DNA of 64,000 bases from Thermoplasmata archaeon (lineage in GTDB: Archaea; Thermoplasmatota; Thermoplasmata; Lutacidiplasmatales; UBA184): contig JAKIVS010000002.1 of the NCBI GenBank assembly GCA_022750435.1, forward strand, positions 124,001-188,000, read 5' to 3'. The translations under genes were made by a program, and so were the position numbers. The stretch's first letter is position 1; the number at the start of each line of letters is the position of its first letter. This document shows positions 25,917 to 32,733 of this stretch, piece after piece. A model generated the notes under the pieces. It saw only the letters and a program-made list of their open reading frames with translations. It had not been told where the DNA came from and ran no database searches.

Positions 25917-25932
25917 GAATAGGATATTCGTT
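25914..25932. promoter_or_regulatory. Perfect palindrome (7-5-7) at the TATA box, probable ArsR operator
   Basis: AACGAAT-AGGAT-ATTCGTT is a perfect 7-bp inverted repeat with a 5-base spacer. It is AT-rich in a GC-rich genome and abuts the TATA box on the BRE side. Binding here would block TBP/TFB. A winged-helix regulator encoded in the same operon makes it the likely ligand; that link is inference. Confidence 0.65.
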
Positions 25933-25991
25933 GACGGTCGAACCTTCGGCCCCGTGGTGAGGAGGGCAGCCGTTAGGCGGGCGGAGGTCGC

Positions 25992-26648
25992 CTAGGAGGG
26001 AGCCGGGTCCAGACCGCGGGCGACCCGGAAATGGGCGTCGACGAACGCGAGGAAGAATCCGAGGTAGCTGAACGCGAGGAGGGCATCGAGCATCGTGATC
26101 GGGCTCAACGTGGGGCCCAGCGACGCCGTCGACCCCGTGACGGCCCGCGCGATCGGCGCGAGCTGCGGGGCGATCGCCGCCCCGATCGCGACGGTCAGGA
26201 CCGCGGCCCAGCCGAGCGCGAGCGCCATCGCAACCGTGCCGGTCCGGCCGACGAGATGGGCCGCCACGAGGCCGTAGGTCAGGAACGTGACGCCGATCAC
26301 CAGGGCGGCCGCGATCCCGAACTCGAGGCTCAGCCATTCGGGTGGCGAGTACGAACGGTTGGTGGCGAGGTAGGCGAGGGGCGCGACGGCGAGCGCCACG
26401 GCGGCGAGGCTCGCCGCGAAGGCGAGGTTGGTGTAGCGCACGCGGGTCCGATGGAGCTCGTTCCACTCGTGACGGCCGATCCAGAGGAACAGGATGCCGC
26501 ACGCCGTGAAGGCGGGGGTGACCAGGAGGAGCAGCCCTTGGAACGGCAGCTGCGCGGCGTGCGTGACGAGGGCAACGAACCCGCTGGCGCATTCGACCGC
26601 GAAGCCGACCTGGAAGATCGCGAGGCTGAGTCGGAGATTGGTCGGCAT
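25992..26648 (-). CDS. Polytopic membrane protein of unknown function
   Basis: A 218-aa protein with about six hydrophobic helices, short loops and a single charged loop (GRHEWNELHRTRVRYTN, about residues 57-73) likely facing the cytoplasm. I recognise no family. The ATG start and codon pattern look genuine, and the gene stands alone on the minus strand between the ArsR operon and the MscS-like gene. A small integral-membrane role is all the sequence shows. Confidence 0.65.
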   Translation of the reverse strand: MPTNLRLSLAIFQVGFAVECASGFVALVTHAAQLPFQGLLLLVTPAFTACGILFLWIGRHEWNELHRTRVRYTNLAFAASLAAVALAVAPLAYLATNRSYSPPEWLSLEFGIAAALVIGVTFLTYGLVAAHLVGRTGTVAMALALGWAAVLTVAIGAAIAPQLAPIARAVTGSTASLGPTLSPITMLDALLAFSYLGFFLAFVDAHFRVARGLDPAPS

Positions 26649-26802
26649 CGTCAGTCGAACCTCATTCCCGGTCCGCGGAAGGTCGTCCCCCGAGACTCGG
26701 CCCCCGTTTCAGGTCGCTGTTCGAGTTTCGTGGACTCGCCGGCCCCGCCCGCCCTGGGCCCATCCCGGCCCCCGACACCCTGACCTCGGGGGGGAGCGGC
26801 GG

Positions 26803-27315
26803 TCAGTACTCCCCCCGGAGTCGCTCGCCCGCGCTCCGGTTGATCATCGGCCCGCTGAGGAGCGTCGAGTTGCTGACCGAGGCGAGCGCCCCGTCGTCCA
26901 TCCGGAGCCAGGTGTTGACAAGCCCAATCTTCACGACCCTTCCGTGGACGCCGCTGATGGTGAGCTCGTCGTTCAAGCGAAGCACGCGGCTGCGGAGGAG
27001 CAGGAACCCCGCGATGACCTTCCCGAGCGTGGTCTGCAACGCCAGGGTGGCGGCAAGACCGACGACCGCCGAGACCGTGAGGCTCGAGACCAACGTGAAC
27101 GGGCCAAAGCCGGCATAGACGATCGCGAGGGCCAAGAGGGCGGCCAACACCGAGATCGCGATGCGGCTCGCCCGGACGGCGTGGGGCGGGGCCCCCCGGC
27201 GGCGAGCCCGTTCGGCGGCCGTTCGGGAGAGGAGGTACCCCCCGATGACGACGGCGACCACCAGCACGATGGCGATGGTTTCGCGGAAGGAAAACGGACT
27301 GAGGATCGTGGCCAC
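26803..27315 (-). CDS. Minimal MscS-family mechanosensitive channel protein
   Basis: A 170-aa MscS-fold protein with two short N-terminal helices. The pore-helix/beta-domain core follows: VVGLAATLALQTTLGKVIAGF (Gly/Ala-rich TM3), LRLNDELTISGVHGRVVKIG, and LVNTWLRMDDGALASVSNSTLLSGPMINRS. It ends right after the beta domain, so the alpha-beta vestibule of E. coli MscS (286 aa) is absent. Similar short forms occur in archaea. The expected role is release of solutes on osmotic downshift. GTG start, with CCTTAGG about 34 bases upstream as a weak TATA box. Confidence 0.85.
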   Translation of the reverse strand: MATILSPFSFRETIAIVLVVAVVIGGYLLSRTAAERARRRGAPPHAVRASRIAISVLAALLALAIVYAGFGPFTLVSSLTVSAVVGLAATLALQTTLGKVIAGFLLLRSRVLRLNDELTISGVHGRVVKIGLVNTWLRMDDGALASVSNSTLLSGPMINRSAGERLRGEY

Positions 27316-27424
27316 GCTCCGGCGCGTCCGGGGAACAACGGGCCCTACCTAAGGCTGAAGGCACGGACCTAGGGCCCGGACCGCGCTCGCGAACCGTCGC
27401 GGACCCGGCGTTCGGGCGACCCGT

Positions 27425-28444
27425 CTACGAGGGGAACATCGGAGGCGCGCCGGGCATCACGGAGAACGGGATGTACAGGTTTCCGTTCAGGTCCCCGAGA
27501 TTTCCGCCAGGGACGACGACCTGGTGGCATCCGGCGTTCAAGGTCTGCCAGATCGGGTTCGCCGTGGCGTTGTTGAATGCCGACGCCGCGCTCGAGCAGC
27601 CGCCGGATCCCATCGCGGCCTGGAGCGCCGAGAACGAGGTGAGGCAATTTCCCGTCGGATTCGAGAGGTTGGAGTGGACGGTCGCCGTGCAGCTCGGCGA
27701 CGACTGGGCCGGGAAGATGTTGGGGTCGAAGACAAGGACGACCGTGATCCCCCAGTAGACGTTCGGGTAGGTCGTCGGCGTGTTGAGCAGGTGGTCGTGG
27801 GCCGGCGTCGGAAGGACGCCCGGCGTGAGTCCCCCGTAGCCGGAGGTGAGGCCGATGTGCTGCTCGACGGCGGTGAAGTCGGGGGAGTAGAGGTACGTCG
27901 GGTGGTCGGGGCAGGCGGTGGACGTCCCGCCGGCGCCGCACTGGGTCAGGACGGTCGAGCCGTTCACCGTCGGGAATCCGTGCGACGTCGCCTTGAGGGC
28001 CGTCTCGCCGAAGATCGAGAGCCCGGCGAAGGCGGGGACGAGGATGTACTGCGGCACCTGCTGGACGATGTTCTGGTTCGCGTTCCCGACCTCGCAGCCG
28101 GTCTTGGCGGCGGCGGCGGTGGCGTTGGCGTCACCGGGGAACATCGTGCTGAGGGACGGAGTGCAGAGCTCCGTGGTCGTGCCGTTGTAGACGAAGGTGA
28201 CGATCTGGCCGTCGGCGAACCCCCCCATCTCCAGCGAGGCGTTCAGTCCGGGGGACGACGTCGAGTTCGACGTCTTGACCACGAGGTAGTAGTAGCCGAG
28301 GCCGCCCGCGACCACCAGGATCACGACGACGACCAGGACGAGGACCATCGTGCCCATGCCCTTCTTGGGCGGAGGGCTCGACGAGGCGGCCGTGGGGCTC
28401 GTAGGAGGGGGGCTCATCGCAGGGGAGTTGGAATCCTCGGACAT
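27425..28444 (-). CDS. Membrane-anchored extracellular protein of unknown function
   Basis: A 339-aa protein with a Ser/Pro-rich cytoplasmic N-terminus (1-29), one transmembrane helix (about 32-55, GTMVLVLVVVVILVVAGGLG) and an extracellular domain rich in Asn sequons. Cysteines are spaced in likely disulfide pairs (ELCTPS...TGCEVG; LTQCGAG...TACPDH; PSCTAT...GNCLTS; GGCSSA...AGCHQV). I do not recognise the domain. It sits upstream of a SHOCT membrane protein with the same orientation but 144 bases away. Location on the outer face is inferred from the TM topology. Confidence 0.65.
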   Translation of the reverse strand: MSEDSNSPAMSPPPTSPTAASSSPPPKKGMGTMVLVLVVVVILVVAGGLGYYYLVVKTSNSTSSPGLNASLEMGGFADGQIVTFVYNGTTTELCTPSLSTMFPGDANATAAAAKTGCEVGNANQNIVQQVPQYILVPAFAGLSIFGETALKATSHGFPTVNGSTVLTQCGAGGTSTACPDHPTYLYSPDFTAVEQHIGLTSGYGGLTPGVLPTPAHDHLLNTPTTYPNVYWGITVVLVFDPNIFPAQSSPSCTATVHSNLSNPTGNCLTSFSALQAAMGSGGCSSAASAFNNATANPIWQTLNAGCHQVVVPGGNLGDLNGNLYIPFSVMPGAPPMFPS

Positions 28445-28588
28445 GATCTTCGGTAGGCTCCGGCGGCGACAACAGGACCGGAATCGCGGGATGAAGGCTT
28501 CGACGATTCTCCCGTTCGGCGGACGCTCCCCTCGACGAGAACCGGCCCGGTCGACTCCGGTCGGCGTGGCGGGCCGGTACCGAACCGG

Positions 28589-29008
28589 TCAGGGCGGGCC
28601 CGGCCCGCGGCCGAGGTCCTGCATGATCTGGTTGTACTGTTCGCGGGTGATCTCGCCCCGGGCGTAGCGCATCCGGGCCATCCGTGCCGGCCGATCCGGC
28701 CCGTACCCATCGTTCCCGCCGTACCGGCCGCCCCGGCGTCCGGCGCGGGTGCTCCAAAACACGACGCGCACGATGAAGAATCCGACGAGGAGCACGAAGA
28801 AGACGGGGAAGAGGCCGAACACCCCGTACCGGTACGGCGTCGAACTCGGGGTCACCCCGAAGAGGGCCGGGTCGACCAGGTAGGCGAGAAGCACCAGCGC
28901 GAAGCCGACGAACACGACGGCCACGACGACGACGAGCCAGAGGGAGCGACCCGGGCGTGGGGAGTCGCCCATACCGGGTGGTCGGTAGTAGGGGCTTGGG
29001 CCGCTCAT
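28589..29008 (-). CDS. SHOCT-domain membrane protein
   Basis: A 139-aa protein with a Pro-rich N-terminus, two transmembrane helices (about 20-45 and 62-82), a basic Arg/Gly linker and a C-terminal SHOCT motif (RMRYARGEITREQYNQIMQDLG). SHOCT is a short domain found at the ends of oligomeric or membrane proteins and is thought to aid assembly. I choose the ATG at 29008, preceded by GGAG, over the in-frame extension to 29242 because the extension reads like non-coding sequence. Confidence 0.75.
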   Translation of the reverse strand: MSGPSPYYRPPGMGDSPRPGRSLWLVVVVAVVFVGFALVLLAYLVDPALFGVTPSSTPYRYGVFGLFPVFFVLLVGFFIVRVVFWSTRAGRRGGRYGGNDGYGPDRPARMARMRYARGEITREQYNQIMQDLGRGPGPP

Positions 29009-29129
29009 CGCTCCGTTCCTTCGTAGCCCGGGTTCCGGAATATGAACGCTCGTCTCGAGGTCGGACGTGACCCCGGACGCCCTCCTCCCCGGGGGGACCC
29101 TTGATGGGCGACGGGGGGCTGGGGGGGCG

Positions 29130-30074
29130 ATGCGGGCCATTGCGATTCGCAAGATCGGCGACGTGCCGGAACTGATGGACCTCCCGAAACCGACGCCGGG
29201 AGAGGGCGAGGTGCTCGTCCACCTCGGCGCCGCCGGCGTCAATCCGTTCGACTGGAAGGTCGCCGACGGCGCCCTCCAGGGGAGGATGCCGTACGTCTTC
29301 CCGTTCGTCCTCGGGGTCGATGGCGCGGGGGCCGTGGAAGAGGTCGGCCCGGGCGTGAAGCGCCTGCAACTGAAGGACGGCGTCTTCGGCCAGTTCCTCC
29401 ACCCGCCGGCGGGGATCGGGACCTACGCGGAGTACGTCGTCGCGCCGGAGACGCTCGCCATCTCGGTCCGGCCGAGGGGCATGTACAACGACCAGGCGTC
29501 GGCGGTCCCCACCCCCGGGATGACCGCGCTGGACGCCCTCGACCGGCTCGCGCTGGAGAAGCGCCAGTCGCTCCTGATCCTGGGCGCGGGGGGAGGGGTC
29601 GGCTCCTTCGCCGTTCAGCTCGCATCGAACCGCGGCATCACGACGCTCGCCGCCTCGAAGGGTCCGAACCGCGACTTCCTCCACAAGCTCGGGGCCTCCC
29701 GCTTCTACGACGCCTCGGCGAAGTCGTTCCTTGACGACGTCAAGCTCGGGTACCCGAACGGCGTCGATGCGATCCTCGACCTCGCGAACCGGGGTCCGGA
29801 GTTCGAGCAGCACCTCGCCCTCCTGAAGCCTGGGGGGACCGTCGCCTCCACGATCGGGGCGGCGACGCCGGAGGTCGTCGGACCGCGGGGGTTCCAGGGC
29901 GTGAACATCAACCTGCAGCCCACGTTCGAGCTCCTCGACCGGCTCTCCAAGGAGTTCTCGTCCGGAAAGCTCCGCATCCCCATGGAAGAGAAGATCCCCC
30001 TCGCCGGCGCGGTCGAGGCGATCGAGCGGAGCCGGGCCGGGAAGATCCGCGGCAAGATCGTGCTCACGATCTAA
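29130..30074 (+). CDS. Zinc-independent MDR reductase (quinone oxidoreductase-like)
   Basis: A 314-aa medium-chain dehydrogenase/reductase of the NADPH:quinone oxidoreductase group. VNPFDWKVADGALQG and FVLGVDGAGAVEEVG form the catalytic domain, and LLILGAGGGVGSFAVQLA (about residues 149-166) is the nucleotide loop, ending GKIRGKIVLTI. It lacks the Cys/His zinc sites. Reduction of quinones or enones with NADPH is the likely activity. ATG at 29130 fits the family N-terminus (RAIAIRKIG); the frame extends further upstream without family similarity. Confidence 0.88.
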   Translation: MRAIAIRKIGDVPELMDLPKPTPGEGEVLVHLGAAGVNPFDWKVADGALQGRMPYVFPFVLGVDGAGAVEEVGPGVKRLQLKDGVFGQFLHPPAGIGTYAEYVVAPETLAISVRPRGMYNDQASAVPTPGMTALDALDRLALEKRQSLLILGAGGGVGSFAVQLASNRGITTLAASKGPNRDFLHKLGASRFYDASAKSFLDDVKLGYPNGVDAILDLANRGPEFEQHLALLKPGGTVASTIGAATPEVVGPRGFQGVNINLQPTFELLDRLSKEFSSGKLRIPMEEKIPLAGAVEAIERSRAGKIRGKIVLTI

Positions 30075-30109
30075 GGGCCGACGGGTCCGCCCATCGACCG
30101 GCGCGCGTC

Positions 30110-30883
30110 CTACGGCTCCCGCCAGCGGGCCAGGTACGCCGCCGCGAGGGCGAACAGGATCGTGGCCCCGGCCAGCCCCGCCAGGTCGAGCCAGGGGGAG
30201 TTGAGGACTCCGGGGCTGAGCGGCGAACCCACGTTGACGCCGGTGACGGCGTCGGCGAGCTGGGAGGCGTAGGTCGAAGGAGCCAGGAAGGCGACCCACT
30301 GGAACCGCGCCGGAATCAGGTAGGCGGGGTAGAAGATCGGCGGAAGGACGGCGAGGGAAGAGAACGTGAGGGTCCCGATCGGCCAGATCTCGCGGAGCTG
30401 CTTGAACAGCGTGGAGATCAGGAAGCCGAGCGACGTCGCCATCAGCCAGGTCAGGAGGACGACGCCGAGGAGTCCGACGAATCCGAGGAGCGAGACCGGC
30501 GTGACCAGGAGCAAGATGGCGAGGAACAGCACGAGCGCCGGGATGGTGAACGCGAGCTCGGAGAGGGCCATCCCCATCAGGTAGGCGAACGGGCGGACGG
30601 GGCTTGCGACGAAGATCTGCTGGAGCTGGCGCTCGAGCCTCAGGTAGGCGCAGTCGTTCAGCATCCCGTTGCCGGTGAAGATCACCGTGAACAGGACCCC
30701 GCCGACGACGGCGTGCGGGAGGAACTGCGGGTCCGTCGGTCCCGTGATGACGAACAGGAAGAACAGGAAGCTCAGCGGGGTGAGGAACACCGCCCAGATG
30801 AGGAGCGGCGAGCGCCAGAGCGGGATGATCCCGTTGAAGTAGCAGATCCGGAACGCCGCCTTCACCTGGCCGCCCGCGATCAT
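30110..30883 (-). CDS. ABC-2-type transporter permease
   Basis: A 257-aa permease with six transmembrane helices, of the ABC-2 type that forms export systems for drugs, lipids or polysaccharides. FFLFVITGPTDPQFLPHAVVG, LERQLQQIFVASPVRPFAYL and LGFLISTLFKQLREIWPIG are family-like. Its ATG overlaps the ATPase stop as ATGA, so the two are translationally coupled and one transporter is expected. The substrate is unknown. Confidence 0.9.
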   Translation of the reverse strand: MIAGGQVKAAFRICYFNGIIPLWRSPLLIWAVFLTPLSFLFFLFVITGPTDPQFLPHAVVGGVLFTVIFTGNGMLNDCAYLRLERQLQQIFVASPVRPFAYLMGMALSELAFTIPALVLFLAILLLVTPVSLLGFVGLLGVVLLTWLMATSLGFLISTLFKQLREIWPIGTLTFSSLAVLPPIFYPAYLIPARFQWVAFLAPSTYASQLADAVTGVNVGSPLSPGVLNSPWLDLAGLAGATILFALAAAYLARWREP

Positions 30884-31797
30884 GCGTCCTCCTCGATCCC
30901 GCGGCCGACGAGCTCGAGGAACGCCTCTTCGAGCGTGACCGGTCCGACGGTGATCTCGCTCCCGCGCTCGAGCGCGAGCTCAGTGAGCTCGCGGACGTCC
31001 TTCCGCATCGTCAAGAGCGTGACCGCGCCCCGCTCCTCGAACACCCGGCCGTACGGCTGCAGCTCGGGCGCGGTGAAGCCGCGGGAGAACCGGAGCCGCA
31101 CCTCGCGGCCGAGCGTCGACTTGAGCGCCTCCGCCGTCCCCCGGTAGAGGACCCTCCCGGATTCGATGACCGCGAGCTCCTCCGAGAGCTGCTCGGCCTC
31201 GTCGAGGTAGTGGGTCGTCAACAGGACCGTCGAGCCCGCCTGGGCGGCCCGGCGGATCACCTTCCAGACCTGCCGGCGGGCGAACGGGTCCATGCCGAGC
31301 GTGGGCTCATCGAGGAACAGGAACGGCGCCTGCGTCGCCAGGATCATCGCGACCATGGTGCGTTGCTGGAGCCCGCCGGAGAGCCGGTAGGAGACCTCGT
31401 CCTTGTACTCATTGAGGCCCATCGCCTCGAGCATCCCGTCGGCCCGGGACTTCGCCGTCTCCCCGGACGCTCCGCGAACGCGGAGGTATTCGACGATGTG
31501 TTCGCGGGGGGTCATGTGGTAGAACGGCTTCCCCTCCTGGGGCACGACCGCGATCAGCGGGCGCACCGCCGCGGGGTCCGCGACGACGTCGCGGCCGAAC
31601 AGCTCCACCCGGCCGCTCGTGGGGGCGAGCAACGTCGAGGCGATCTTGATGAACGTCGTCTTGCCGGCGCCGTTCCGGCCGAGGAAGGCGAACAGCCGTC
31701 CCTTGGCGATCGAAAGGTCGACCGCGTCGAGCGCGAGGGTCTCCCGGTGACGGCCCTTGTACCGCTTCGTGACCTTCTGCGCGACGAGGGCCTCCAT
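30880..31797 (-). CDS. ABC transporter ATP-binding protein (export type)
   Basis: A 305-aa ATPase. Walker A is GRNGAGKTT near residue 40, the Q-loop is VPQEGKPF, the signature is LSGGLQQR near residue 138, Walker B is FLFLDEPTLGMDP, and the switch His is in TTHYLDEAE. The C-terminal extension, as in drug and polysaccharide exporters, ends GPVTLEEAFLELVGR. The ATG at 31797 lies about 27 bases after a T-rich CGTTTTCCG box, so a leaderless transcript is likely. The upstream frame to 31986 lacks family similarity. Confidence 0.93.
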   Translation of the reverse strand: MEALVAQKVTKRYKGRHRETLALDAVDLSIAKGRLFAFLGRNGAGKTTFIKIASTLLAPTSGRVELFGRDVVADPAAVRPLIAVVPQEGKPFYHMTPREHIVEYLRVRGASGETAKSRADGMLEAMGLNEYKDEVSYRLSGGLQQRTMVAMILATQAPFLFLDEPTLGMDPFARRQVWKVIRRAAQAGSTVLLTTHYLDEAEQLSEELAVIESGRVLYRGTAEALKSTLGREVRLRFSRGFTAPELQPYGRVFEERGAVTLLTMRKDVRELTELALERGSEITVGPVTLEEAFLELVGRGIEEDA

Positions 31798-31959
31798 GGC
31801 CTCAGGCAGTTCCGCCGGCGGAAAACGGTGCGGTCCGTCGAGGGCGGCACCGTCGGGGGACCGTCGGACCCCGGACGAGCTGATCCGGCCTCGTCGGCCC
31901 CGCACCCCGGGGCCAGAATCCGGCCCCGGGACCGCCGGAGGATGGGGGAACCGGCAGCG

Positions 31960-31976
31960 TTCCGCACGGTGCGGAA
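31960..31976. promoter_or_regulatory. Perfect 17-bp palindrome between divergent ABC and membrane-protein genes
   Basis: TTCCGCAC-G-GTGCGGAA is a perfect 8-bp inverted repeat with a one-base centre. It lies 163 bases upstream of the ABC ATPase and just upstream of the weak TATA-like region of the gene at 32028. It resembles a dimeric repressor site; neither neighbour is a regulator. The rest of the 230-base gap holds nothing I recognise. Confidence 0.45.
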
Positions 31977-32027
31977 TGGCGGCCAAGTTCGGTTAGTCTA
32001 TGTACCACGATTCTCTGCCGGAGTTGG

Positions 32028-32582
32028 GTGGTCGTCCGGATGAGAATGGCTATCGTGGTAGTTGGGATCGTTCTGCTGGTGATCGGTGCCGTGCTGATGT
32101 TCGTCCCCGTCGTGGATCAGGGGAGCCAAACGGTCAGCTCGACCTCGGCGGTGCCCGGAGAAGTGGTGAGCGTCAGCGGCTTCTCCCTGACCGGCAGCAT
32201 CCCTGTCACGATCACGTGGACCGCGGACTCCTCCGTGGAGGTCGCGGCCGCGACCTGCTCCGGCAGCTGCGAGAACGCCAACGTGAGCCAGGTATCCGGC
32301 GTGACGCTCCAGACCGGAACGAGCGGGACGATCAACCTCAACCAGCCGGACGGTGGCGAGGTCGGCGTGTTCGTCGTGTCCGCTTCGGGCCACGCGGCCA
32401 ACGCGACGTTCGACATCAAGACGGCCCTGACCTCGGTCGGTTCGATCCTGATCGTGCTCGGGATCGTGCTGCTGATCGTGGGCATCGTGCTCAAGGCGAA
32501 GCCGAAGGGCGGCGCCGCTCCGATGGTCGCTCCGCCGATGGCGGACCCGGGGACGATGGACTCCCCGCCCCCGAGCGCCTAG
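32028..32582 (+). CDS. Two-TM membrane protein with extracellular beta domain
   Basis: A 184-aa protein with an N-terminal helix (about 5-27), an extracellular domain of about 90 residues with one CSGSC pair and several NxS/T sites, a second helix (about 136-158), and a Pro/Met-rich cytoplasmic tail. The N-terminal starts are GTG 32028 and ATGs at 32040 and 32046. I cannot choose firmly; the weak TTAGTCTATG box favours one of the first two. No family is recognised. The Pro/Met-rich tail echoes that of the DUF973-like protein at 7302. Confidence 0.65.
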   Translation: MVVRMRMAIVVVGIVLLVIGAVLMFVPVVDQGSQTVSSTSAVPGEVVSVSGFSLTGSIPVTITWTADSSVEVAAATCSGSCENANVSQVSGVTLQTGTSGTINLNQPDGGEVGVFVVSASGHAANATFDIKTALTSVGSILIVLGIVLLIVGIVLKAKPKGGAAPMVAPPMADPGTMDSPPPSA

Positions 32583-32696
32583 GGCGCACGAACCTGGGGG
32601 AGGGGCACCACCCCTCCCCACGCGCCGTCGGGGCCGTCGGCGTGCCGTGGCTCGGTCCTGCCCCGCCGGGGCCACTCGGGCCCGCCGAGAGGAAAA

Positions 32697-32708
32697 GCAA
32701 AGTTTGAA
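32697..32708 (+). promoter_or_regulatory. TATA-like box of the kelch/Ig giant
   Basis: GCAAAGTTTGAA is the only AT-rich stretch upstream of the gene. Its centre is about 31 bases before the GTG at 32734, which supports that start over GTG 32647. Confidence 0.5.
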
Positions 32709-32733
32709 GAGTCGCGGGCCATTTTCCCCCCGA

